Positions 27,259 through 35,426 of a DNA stretch of 64,000 nucleotides are shown one piece after another. A program made the translations under genes and the position numbers. The DNA comes from Armatimonadota bacterium. GTDB taxonomy: Bacteria > Armatimonadota > UBA5829 > DSUL01. Numbering within the stretch: position 1 is the first letter of the stretch; every line of letters begins with the position of its first letter. The stretch covers positions 1,230,162-1,294,161 of the forward strand of contig AP024674.1 in NCBI GenBank assembly GCA_025998755.1, given 5' to 3'. Under the pieces are notes generated by a model. That model saw only the letters and a program-made list of their open reading frames with translations. It searched no databases and was not told the DNA's origin.

Positions 27259-29642
27259 CGGATCCTCCCCCCGCGCGCGCCCTCAGAAACAATCCGGAAC
27301 AGCCTGGGCTGACCGGCCCTCGCATTGAAGCGATACGTGCTTCCAGGTCTCAGAACCATTGATCTCCCTGTCGCCGTGTCCACCAGTCTCAACCGCACTC
27401 CAGACGGCAACGCTTCCAGCCCGCTCCACTTGAGGGTAACCGGCTGATCCACCCGATACGAGGCAACCCGCAGCTTCCACTCCTGACCGGCGCGCAGGCT
27501 ACGGATGCTCGCAGCGTAATATCCGCTGTTGTCACCCAGCCCCGTCTCGACAAACGCGCAGGATACCGTACCTCCAGGAGGGGCCTTGTCCACATCCAGG
27601 CGGTCGTAGCCATCCGAGGCGAGAGCGGATTGGCCAAAAACGTTCCGAGTGTCGCTGTCATAACGCCCGACAGCCGAAACCCGCACGCTCCACTCAGGCG
27701 ACCACCCGACCACCGGCCGACGCAACCTGGCCCTTGTCGTCTGCACCGATCCGGGTGTGGGCGGACCCACGCCACCGCCTCCACCACTGCCTCCGCCGGA
27801 GGACGCAGTGTATGTGACCCGCGCGCCAATCGCCTCGACCGGCGGGATGATCAGTGTAACCGGCTGCAGTGCACGGATCCAGTAGCCCTCCCACGGGCGA
27901 AGCACAGCCGTGGACGCGGATTCATAGTCGTACTCACCCGAGGTCCCCAGCGTCGGATCCCAGCGATACACGACGCCACGGATCAGATTTCTGTTGATGG
28001 CCTCATCCAATGAGATGCTTCCTTCGGCCGGATCCTTCACAACCCGGCAGCGCGCCAGGGGGACGCCATACAGGAAAGGATTGCCGAACTGGTTCCATCC
28101 CCTCTGCAGCGAGATCAGGAACGGCTCCGTACTGGAACCCGGCACCGGCGTCACACCGGAAAGAGTGAACTCCTGATCCGCGAACACCCTGTACCAGAAC
28201 CCGTCGCCCGGGGCCAGTGGGCTGGCGTCAGGAACCAGCCGGTAAACATTGTCCACCGGTGACCAGCGGTAGGCACCGGCGAACAGGTTTCCTAGGGCCC
28301 CGCTCCCGCCATCGGTGAACGGCGCGCTGAGCATGCGCTTCTCGTTCGCGTAGAGATAGATGCTCTCCGTCGCCGGCACATTGATGAAACGGGTCACCGA
28401 CCGGGTTCCCATCGGGAACCCTGCCACCGTCAGCGTAACGGGCAGCTCCCCGAACTCCGTACCGTCGGCATAAAGGTTCCAACTGACCCACCCCTCGGAG
28501 CCGGGAGCGATCTCGCCGATGGTCTTGAACTGCGCCTCTCCATCGTCGAAGCCGATACCAAACGGGAGCTCAAGCTGTACCTGCACATCTCGAAGCGGGA
28601 CGTCCGTGCTATTGTTATAGACAAAGGCATACAGAGTGAACGGATCCGGCTGAATCCGACCGGTCTCTTCCCCCGTCGGCCGGTTATACTCGAGCGCGAA
28701 CGGTCCATGCAGTGCGACGACAGCCGGCACACTCAGATTGTGCGAAGCCTGACCCAAGCCAAAGAAAAACGTGATCGGATCCCGCTGGCGCGACGCTGGG
28801 ATCAGCCTCTGATTCCAGAACATCATCAGGCAAGCGTCCCTGATGTCGCTCTGTGTGGTAGGGTTGTAGTTCCAGAAATCTCCCCACGCCGAGGGCGAAT
28901 GCCCGAAAATTACCCGGTCCGGCTTTGTGGCGCCCTGACCGTCGAGGATAAACTGAGTCACATACCCGTAGTTGGGAAGGCGATCGAATCCGTAGATCAC
29001 CTCCGGCACCTGCCGGTTCTCGGCCACCATCTCGCGCGTCACGCGCCCGAGCATCGGAGCATAATACGGCCCCTCCACCTTCAGGAAACCGGTATCGTCC
29101 ACCCCGTATTCGCTGTCCACATACGTGGCAAGGCCAACCCGGTGGGCCCTGGCGTCGCGGTTTTCAATCTCATAGCGCACCATCACAATGTCGCGCAGGA
29201 TGCGGATGCGGCGCTTCACCCGGATGGGCGTCTCGTCCACCTCGAACTCGCTATAGATGGAGAGATCTTGTCCCTCCCGCGCGGGTGCAACCACCCACCG
29301 GCCCTTCTCCGTGTCACCGTAAACGACGGACTCCTCGGCGTCGTCTATCCGGATGATCGTGTAAGCTCCCCACGCGAGGGGATGCCCCGCCACCAGCGCA
29401 GAGTATTCGTCTCCGACCTTCTCCGGATCCCCGCCGATGGTCCCCACCGACCACCGCCCGGAGACCGCCACGGAGTCATCGCGGTTGGGTCCGGCGTCAT
29501 CCACATCTCCCGAAACACCGGCCACCACAGAGATGTAGCTGTTTGATATGCCGGTGAACGTTTGCGCAACGGCAGCACCGCTTCCGAAGGCCACCACCGC
29601 AAGCGCCGCACACACCACCCCACAGAGACGAATGACTGGCAA
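27255..29642 (-). CDS. Secreted protein with GWNQ/GYW module and ASDGYD C-terminal domain
   Basis: A 795-residue exported protein. I place the start at TTG 29642 because AGGGGAGGA lies six bases upstream and the product then begins with a good signal peptide (PVIRLCGVVCAALAVVAFG ... VAQ); the longest frame would add 17 residues. The N-terminal 320 residues look like an all-beta domain (runs of alternating hydrophobics, YEIENRDARAHRVGLATYVD) that I cannot assign; it is reminiscent of sugar-binding supersandwich folds but without recognised catalytic residues. A fibronectin-like stretch follows, then the shared module (SLQRGWNQFGNPF ... PWEGYWIRAL), a Gly/Ser linker and a C-terminal domain with ALASDGYDRLDV that is also found at the end of the adjacent subtilase. 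Its stop overlaps the next gene by four bases. Confidence 0.8.
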   Translation of the reverse strand: MPVIRLCGVVCAALAVVAFGSGAAVAQTFTGISNSYISVVAGVSGDVDDAGPNRDDSVAVSGRWSVGTIGGDPEKVGDEYSALVAGHPLAWGAYTIIRIDDAEESVVYGDTEKGRWVVAPAREGQDLSIYSEFEVDETPIRVKRRIRILRDIVMVRYEIENRDARAHRVGLATYVDSEYGVDDTGFLKVEGPYYAPMLGRVTREMVAENRQVPEVIYGFDRLPNYGYVTQFILDGQGATKPDRVIFGHSPSAWGDFWNYNPTTQSDIRDACLMMFWNQRLIPASRQRDPITFFFGLGQASHNLSVPAVVALHGPFALEYNRPTGEETGRIQPDPFTLYAFVYNNSTDVPLRDVQVQLELPFGIGFDDGEAQFKTIGEIAPGSEGWVSWNLYADGTEFGELPVTLTVAGFPMGTRSVTRFINVPATESIYLYANEKRMLSAPFTDGGSGALGNLFAGAYRWSPVDNVYRLVPDASPLAPGDGFWYRVFADQEFTLSGVTPVPGSSTEPFLISLQRGWNQFGNPFLYGVPLARCRVVKDPAEGSISLDEAINRNLIRGVVYRWDPTLGTSGEYDYESASTAVLRPWEGYWIRALQPVTLIIPPVEAIGARVTYTASSGGGSGGGGGVGPPTPGSVQTTRARLRRPVVGWSPEWSVRVSAVGRYDSDTRNVFGQSALASDGYDRLDVDKAPPGGTVSCAFVETGLGDNSGYYAASIRSLRAGQEWKLRVASYRVDQPVTLKWSGLEALPSGVRLRLVDTATGRSMVLRPGSTYRFNARAGQPRLFRIVSEGARGGRIR

Positions 29643-29699
29643 CGGGAATCCTCCCCTGTGTTCAGAAAAACGGGATTGACGAGCGCCCTGCAATTCTCT

Positions 29700-32501
29700 C
29701 TAGAAGCCCTTCCGTGTGATACGGATCTCCAGCTCACGACTGGACTGCCCTGCCGGCGCGCGGAAACTCCACCTGCCGCCTGCGAGCGGGATTGTTTCAC
29801 CGGTGGCCAGATCCGTGAGGGTTATCTCAAAGACTCGGACGAGCGCCGCCGTGTTCCCCCACTCCACCTGGACATCACCGGCCTGATAAGTGTCTATCCG
29901 TAGCGTCCAGACCGCTTCGTTGCCTGCGCTGCGGATGTCGCGGGAGTACAGGCCCGAATCCGCGCCCCAGTCGGAATGCGCGAAGCCGGCCACCGCCGAA
30001 TAATCCGCAGGAGGGGGAAGCTCCACATCGAATGCGTCATAACCGTCACTTGCCGCGGCGCTCATCCCGAGCGTGGCCCTGGAAGCGGGCGCGTCTCCCT
30101 GACGCACGGAGAAAGTCCACTCCCAACCGTTCGCAACATTCTGAATGCGGCGCCGGTCCCGCGGAGAACGCACGCGCCCTCGCGCATGGGACAAGGCCGC
30201 GCCACCACCCGCAGCAGAACGGCTGGCCAGGGTGAAAACGGCCGAAGCGTTTGAAGGATCCTGGCGCACAGGCGACAAGATGATGGTCATCGTGGCGCGC
30301 GGATCATCAATACCGCTTAAAACCACCCCCGCTGAAGGACGGCGCACCCGGATCCAGTAGCCCTCCCACGGCTCCAGCATCGCGGACAGCAGGGCCACGC
30401 TGCGGTATTCGCCGTCCTGGTAGCGGTAGATGAGGGAACTGATCCACCCGCGATCTATGGCCTGCGCCGCCGACAGCCAGGTTCCCATATAGCGGAACCG
30501 CAGAGCCGAGCCAGGGACCGGGAACGGATATGGGTTGCCGATCTGGTTCCACCCGCTCTTCAGATCCACCTCATACAGATAGCGGTGGTCCACCACCTTA
30601 CCGGCCAGCAGGCACTTTGGCGAAGCATCCCGGTATTCCAGCCAGTATCCCAGCCCACGCGGCAGCGTATCGGACGAGCCGTACACCTCCTCCACATACA
30701 CCGCCTGCGGCTTCAGCGAGGCTTCGGGGTCGTTCACCAGACCTGGGAAGTTGTAGAAAGCATACGACAGGAACGGGGACCCCGGCGGGATCATACTGGT
30801 GACCGACCGGGCCAGCCGGTACAGCGGCGTCCCCAGAACGGATGCAGGATCAGCCGAATCCGCCGCGAACGGGAAGGAGAACAGAAGCCGGTCGCCGGGA
30901 TAAAGCACCTTCGGCTGGATGCTGAAGGTCACCTGCCGGCTTGCCGAAGCCGATCCCCCACTGGAACCCGCAGTCACCAGCAGGCGGTGACCTTCTTTTG
31001 CCGGCAGATCCGTGCGGCTCTCCGGACAGCCGGACGTGTAGGTGAACTGCCAGGAGAACACCAGCTCTCCCGAGTCCGGGTTGAAACTGAAATCCGACAC
31101 CCGCGCATCCGCCGGAGATCCCCGGTAAATGGCTGTCTCTCCATCCACATATACCGAGACGCTGTCAAGAGAAACCCCCGGCATGCGGATCTCAAACAGC
31201 GGCCGGAGTGTGGAGATGACATCACCTTCGCGCGGATTGTTGATGTGAATCGCCGAGACAGGATACTGGAGCGCCTTCTCGACGTTCAGCACACCGTACC
31301 CATAGAGATTATTGGGGCGCGGGATTCCGAGAGGAGTGGCGGTGTTCAGCAGGGCCTCGCGTGCAAGCGAAGCCGACATCCCGGCCGACATCAGCAGGGC
31401 GGCGGCACCGGCGACATGCGGAGCGGCCATCGAGGTGCCCTGGAAGCTCTCGTAGGAGTCCGTGGGAACCGTGCTGAAGATGCCGCCGGGATCATTCGGG
31501 GCATCGGAGGAGGTCTGTCCTCCCGGCGCCGCGATATCTATTTCGGGACCGAAGTTGCTGTATGTGGCCAGCGTCCCCATCCGGTTGAGCGAGGACACTG
31601 CCATCGAATACTGGGAGCTGGCGGGGAAGGCAACCGGCCCAGCATCATTCCCGGCGGCGGAGACCATCAGAATCCCCGAAGCGGCCACTTCCGCCATTTT
31701 GTCGTCGGCCGCCTGAGAGAACGGTCCGCCGATACTCATGTTGATGATGTGCGCCCGCTGCACCGGCGGACTGAACCGGCCGTTCTGAGCAATGTCCAGC
31801 GCCTCAATGAGGTTGTCGTAGGAAGACTGTGGAAAGATCTTCAGCGGGATTATGCGCACCCCGTTCCAGCAGACACCGACCACCCCGATGCCATTATCGC
31901 CCTGCGCGGCGATGGTCCCCGCGACATGGGTTCCATGACTTGTGCCAGGCTCGGGAGTTGGATCCGCGTCATCCCCCGAACAGTCGTAGCCCGGGAGAAC
32001 CCTGCCCTGCAGATCCGGATGCTCCGCATAGACGCCGTCGTCAATGACCGCCACCCGGATGTTGGCCGACCCCTTCTGGATGGCCCAGGCACGGGGCATC
32101 CGTATCATCCGCATCCCCCAGAGCGAATCCCAGTAGGGATCGTTCGGAATGGCCTCCATCTTCTTGAGGTAGTAGTTTGGCTCGGCGGCCACCACGCGGG
32201 GATCCAGCAATGCCCGGCTGACCATCCCGGCCACATCCGCCGAGGCCGTCAGGGATTCCAGGAGATACCAGTAACGGACGGGCAGGTCTTTAGCTACGCG
32301 GGCGCCGAGCGACGCCGCAACATCCTCGATTTCAGAAGGATCCACACTGGCCTTCAGCTTGACCATGATCTGCCCCGGGACAAACACGCTTCCACCCTCA
32401 CCGGCAGACCACGCCCGCCCCACGGCCAGAAGCACCAGCACCAGGCACCCTGCCAGGAGCAGGCCGCACATTCTGGCCCGCGCCATCCTCACTGATATCA
32501 T
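29700..32501 (-). CDS. Secreted S8 subtilase with GWNQ/GYW module and ASDGYD domain
   Basis: A 933-residue exported serine protease. The ATG at 32501 is chosen because GGGGA lies eight bases upstream and it gives a signal peptide (core about residues 10-28); the longest frame overlaps the preceding gene and adds arginine-rich sequence unlike a leader. An I9-type propeptide (PGQIMVKLKA to EPNYYLKK) precedes the catalytic domain with Asp154 (VIDDGVY), His189 (SHGTHVAGT) and Ser357 (GTSMAAPHVAG). After the protease come a PEGA/Ig-like stretch, the shared module (LKSGWNQIGNPYPFP ... EPWEGYWIRV) and a C-terminal ASDGYDAFDV domain. Sharing its tail modules with its operon neighbours suggests it is placed at the same location and may process them; this is an inference. 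57 bases separate it from the next gene. Confidence 0.88.
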   Translation of the reverse strand: MISVRMARARMCGLLLAGCLVLVLLAVGRAWSAGEGGSVFVPGQIMVKLKASVDPSEIEDVAASLGARVAKDLPVRYWYLLESLTASADVAGMVSRALLDPRVVAAEPNYYLKKMEAIPNDPYWDSLWGMRMIRMPRAWAIQKGSANIRVAVIDDGVYAEHPDLQGRVLPGYDCSGDDADPTPEPGTSHGTHVAGTIAAQGDNGIGVVGVCWNGVRIIPLKIFPQSSYDNLIEALDIAQNGRFSPPVQRAHIINMSIGGPFSQAADDKMAEVAASGILMVSAAGNDAGPVAFPASSQYSMAVSSLNRMGTLATYSNFGPEIDIAAPGGQTSSDAPNDPGGIFSTVPTDSYESFQGTSMAAPHVAGAAALLMSAGMSASLAREALLNTATPLGIPRPNNLYGYGVLNVEKALQYPVSAIHINNPREGDVISTLRPLFEIRMPGVSLDSVSVYVDGETAIYRGSPADARVSDFSFNPDSGELVFSWQFTYTSGCPESRTDLPAKEGHRLLVTAGSSGGSASASRQVTFSIQPKVLYPGDRLLFSFPFAADSADPASVLGTPLYRLARSVTSMIPPGSPFLSYAFYNFPGLVNDPEASLKPQAVYVEEVYGSSDTLPRGLGYWLEYRDASPKCLLAGKVVDHRYLYEVDLKSGWNQIGNPYPFPVPGSALRFRYMGTWLSAAQAIDRGWISSLIYRYQDGEYRSVALLSAMLEPWEGYWIRVRRPSAGVVLSGIDDPRATMTIILSPVRQDPSNASAVFTLASRSAAGGGAALSHARGRVRSPRDRRRIQNVANGWEWTFSVRQGDAPASRATLGMSAAASDGYDAFDVELPPPADYSAVAGFAHSDWGADSGLYSRDIRSAGNEAVWTLRIDTYQAGDVQVEWGNTAALVRVFEITLTDLATGETIPLAGGRWSFRAPAGQSSRELEIRITRKGF

Positions 32502-32661
32502 AACGTCAATCCCCAAAGAGCCAGGCATCCCGCCCATACGGAGGATGCCCTTCAGCGCCACGTTATCCAGACGCATCCGGGCTTTCCTCGAAGCAATCCA
32601 AAACACTCTCGAAGCTGCAAACCGCCGTGCTCCCGCCGTCCGCAGACGCATTCTTCCCGCC

Positions 32662-34473
32662 TTACGGCGGACCCGGCGGTCCCGCCGCCACTCGGAACTG
32701 GCTGACCTCGCTGAAAATGTAGCGCTGCCCATTACCCGGATCAGGAATGGGACCGGGCCGATCGCCGGAGTTGCGCGCACCCACGCGCCAGTACAGGGTA
32801 ACATCCTCCAGAGCGGCTGCCGAGCCCAGATTCACGTTCTCCAGCGACAGAGGCTCCCCGTCCGAGAAGCGGCTGGCGGTCACCACGGGACTCCGGTAAA
32901 TGACGGTGCGGAAGGAGGGGTCCCGGGAAACCTCCACAATGTAGTTGTCTGCGCCAAGCGTCGTGCGCCACTCGAAGGTCACATCCGCCGGATTCACAGC
33001 CGCGGAGTTGTAAGGCGGTTCAACGAGGTCCGCCCGCAGAATCGGATCCAGGGGCGTGGCTACTCCGATGAGCTCAACCGGGCCCTCTTCGTAGATCCAG
33101 GTCAGCGCGCCGGCAGACGTATCATCCCCGCCAGTGCTAACGCCCTGCCGCCGGTACACCACGCTGGCGTGGTAGGTGTAGGTCTGACCCGGCTGCACGC
33201 CCGGGTTGGTTCCATCCGTGGCTTCCGGCTCCGCGGTGTTATCATTGCCGACCACCAGATAGCTGACGTCCAGCGGATCCGCCCCGGGAGCAAGCTGATA
33301 ATCCACGAAGAACGGCAGGTTCCGGGACGCACCGAAGATGGGGGTGGACTGATCGCTGCGGTAGACTTTGATCTGCAGGATATTGGCGTTCGTCACTCCG
33401 AAGCGTTTTGGATCCAGGGTAATACGAACCCCCGGAAGCCCCGTGGGAGTCGCCAGAGCGGGTGGAGCGCCGGCTGCCGCTTCCATAGCCGGCCCAGGTG
33501 TCTCGCCGTGCGAGCCGTGGCTTCCGGCGAGCGCCAACAGAAGGCCGACACCCAGCACGAATCCCAGGATCTGCGCAGCGTTATTCTTCTTGCGGCCAGC
33601 TCCTATGACGCCTTCGGATATCCGCGTGACCGGCTCCCCGTAGGAGCCGCTGGCCACAGCCGGGAGTCGGAAGATGGCGCGCGCCTTGTCCTGAGGCTTG
33701 ACGCCTTTCACCGCCGAGACCACCACCGCCGTGGCGTCACTGTTGGAGACCTCGGTCACGCGCAGCTTGCCGATCACCTCGTCATTGCGAGAGACGATCA
33801 TCTCCATACCGCGCTGAATGCCGTCCTGCTCGCCCTTGTTGAGCAGCACGCGCCCTGTGCCCATCGCGTTCAGCACAGTGGCCTCGGGGATGATGTAGTC
33901 CACCATTCGGCGCACCGCCACATACGCGGCGTTGTTGATGGCCTCGGTGATCAAAACATCGTCATCGCCAGTGAATGTGGGCTGGGGTGTGGAGGCTCCA
34001 CGCGCGATGGCGCCGTTGATGGGTTCGCCGCTGGAGGCATCGAGCATGCGGACAACGATTTCTACCCGCGCCTGCCGCGGACGATCCGTAATCTTGACCT
34101 CCCGTACCTCGCCCACGACCACGGCATCCACCCCGAGCTTCTCGCCGATGCGCAGCACGCCGGTCAGATTCAGCGGGTACTGCAGGTCCAGTTCGTTGCG
34201 GGCCTGCTCAACCTGCTGGCGCGTGGCCACTGTAAACTTGTTGGCGGTGTTGGTCATCTCCACGACCACCGCGTCCGTCGCAAGGCGGGAGATCATGGAA
34301 TCTCCGAACTTGCTGACGTTCGCGAAGTCTATGACCGCCACATAGGTGGCCGCCTGCACCTGAGCCTGCACCGCCGTACAGGCGAAAATGGTCATCAGGT
34401 GAGGGTAGACCATAATCGCGGTGAGGACCCGCGCAACGAATCGAAGTGCCAAACGTCTGCTCGCCTTACTCAA
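32662..34473 (-). CDS. CsgG/FlgT-like exported protein with fibronectin-like tail
   Basis: First gene of the operon, 603 residues from a TTG start backed by GGAGGAAGGGA just upstream. After an N-terminal hydrophobic leader (a weak lipobox-like IFAC is present near residue 31) comes a CsgG-like domain: YVAVIDFANVSKFGDSM, a central VATRQQVEQARNEL helix and GEKLGVDAVVVGEV (about residues 43-125). A FlgT C-terminal-like domain follows (GRVLLNKGEQDGIQRGMEM, about 205-270), then GRKKNN and a hydrophobic helix near residues 295-318. The remaining half is two or three fibronectin-like domains. CsgG proteins form outer-membrane export channels for curli, but many relatives are only periplasmic or lipoprotein factors, so secretion of the downstream exoproteins is plausible and unproven. 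160 bases lie before the subtilase. Confidence 0.75.
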   Translation of the reverse strand: MSKASRRLALRFVARVLTAIMVYPHLMTIFACTAVQAQVQAATYVAVIDFANVSKFGDSMISRLATDAVVVEMTNTANKFTVATRQQVEQARNELDLQYPLNLTGVLRIGEKLGVDAVVVGEVREVKITDRPRQARVEIVVRMLDASSGEPINGAIARGASTPQPTFTGDDDVLITEAINNAAYVAVRRMVDYIIPEATVLNAMGTGRVLLNKGEQDGIQRGMEMIVSRNDEVIGKLRVTEVSNSDATAVVVSAVKGVKPQDKARAIFRLPAVASGSYGEPVTRISEGVIGAGRKKNNAAQILGFVLGVGLLLALAGSHGSHGETPGPAMEAAAGAPPALATPTGLPGVRITLDPKRFGVTNANILQIKVYRSDQSTPIFGASRNLPFFVDYQLAPGADPLDVSYLVVGNDNTAEPEATDGTNPGVQPGQTYTYHASVVYRRQGVSTGGDDTSAGALTWIYEEGPVELIGVATPLDPILRADLVEPPYNSAAVNPADVTFEWRTTLGADNYIVEVSRDPSFRTVIYRSPVVTASRFSDGEPLSLENVNLGSAAALEDVTLYWRVGARNSGDRPGPIPDPGNGQRYIFSEVSQFRVAAGPPGPP

Positions 34474-34633
34474 CGATGTCCCTTCCTCCGGAACCGGGAG
34501 CGCCCCCGCACCGGGAACCTCTCGTAAGTGTCTGCCATCTGTAGATGTTTGCCGGACGCCCGCCGCTCTCCTTCAGGAAAGCCAGACAAATGCTCGCCCT
34601 CGTGCGCCGGAACCCGTGCGGCAAGACCCGGTT

Positions 34634-34663
34634 ATGTTAGCATGCACTGCCGCCGCGACACAA
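34634..34663 (-). promoter_or_regulatory. Candidate promoter of the six-gene surface-protein operon
   Basis: On the minus strand TTGTGT (34658-34663) and TAACAT (34634-34639) are separated by 18 bases, and the -10 is preceded by TG one base away, an extended -10. It would start transcription about 150 bases ahead of the first gene, in the 261-base gap after coaE. Confidence 0.45.
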
Positions 34664-34734
34664 ACCGCGTGAGAACACGCCCCGGCGGCAATCCGGAAGC
34701 TGGAATTCGACCAGAAGGCTCGTCCGGAGGCGTC

Positions 34735-35334
34735 TCAACGGGCACCGCGCGTCAGAAGTGTGGACCACAACTCCCGGACGCGCTCCTGCAGGTCATCGAG
34801 GGAGCCGGAGTTTACCAGCGCATAGTCTGCCCGCCGCACTTTCTCTTCAGAAGGCATCTGCGCCGCTATGCGCCTCTCCGCTTCCCGAACCGGCATTCTG
34901 GTGGAAAGACGATTCAACTGCTCGCCGTGTTCCGCAGTGACGGCCACGGTGCAGTCGAAGTCTCCTTCCAACCCGGCTTCGAAAAGCAGCGGCACCTCCG
35001 CCACCGCGACGCGCCTTCCTGAGGAGCGGACTCCATCCATCCACGCCAGGATCCGCTGCCGCACCTCCGGGTGCAGGATCTGTTCCAACTTCAGCCGGGC
35101 AGTCTCGTCCCGGAAAGCGATGTCCGCAAGCTTTCTCCGGTCCGGCCGTCCGGTTTTGTCAAAGACACCCTCCCCGAACTCCCGCCGGATGCGTTCGCGG
35201 ATGCCCGTATCCCCATCCAGCAACTCGTGGACGATGGTGTCGGCCGAGATGGTGGCCGCGCCCAGGTCCCGCAGCATCTGGAGCACTGTGCTTTTGCCGC
35301 AGGCAATCCCGCCGGTCAACCCCACCCGCAGCAT
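34735..35334 (-). CDS. coaE: Dephospho-CoA kinase
   Basis: Phosphorylates the ribose 3'-hydroxyl of dephospho-CoA, the last step of coenzyme A synthesis. 199 residues, normal length. P-loop GLTGGIACGKST at residues 5-16, substrate region DTIVHELL, and the conserved LFEAGLEGDFD segment near residue 115. The gene follows the rpsA-like gene on the same strand after a strong hairpin terminator, and precedes the promoter of the surface-protein operon. Confidence 0.95.
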   Translation of the reverse strand: MLRVGLTGGIACGKSTVLQMLRDLGAATISADTIVHELLDGDTGIRERIRREFGEGVFDKTGRPDRRKLADIAFRDETARLKLEQILHPEVRQRILAWMDGVRSSGRRVAVAEVPLLFEAGLEGDFDCTVAVTAEHGEQLNRLSTRMPVREAERRIAAQMPSEEKVRRADYALVNSGSLDDLQERVRELWSTLLTRGAR

Positions 35335-35358
35335 TCAGCCGTCCCCTGAATCAAGACA

Positions 35359-35392
35359 GCGGGCCCCGGCACAGACACTGCCAGGGGCCCGC
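35359..35392 (-). terminator. Terminator after the rpsA-like gene
   Basis: A stem of nine GC-rich pairs (35359-35367 with 35384-35392) continues with four more pairs past a single bulged base, around a 7-base loop. On the minus strand it is followed by TGTCTTGATT. It sits 35 bases beyond the rpsA-like stop and just before coaE. Confidence 0.65.
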
Positions 35393-35426
35393 CAAGACAG
35401 CACCGGCCGTCGGAGCGCGGAGCGGC

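Noticed and set aside
32502-32804. Longest-frame start of the operon subtilase
   Set aside because: It would overlap the preceding gene by 143 bases and add about 100 Arg-rich residues before an already complete signal peptide.
30585-34527. Two long plus-strand open frames (636 and 722 codons) antisense to the subtilase and CsgG/FlgT-like genes
   Set aside because: Arg/His/Pro-rich products without motifs, overlapping each other and lying opposite genes with recognisable domains; an effect of high GC.
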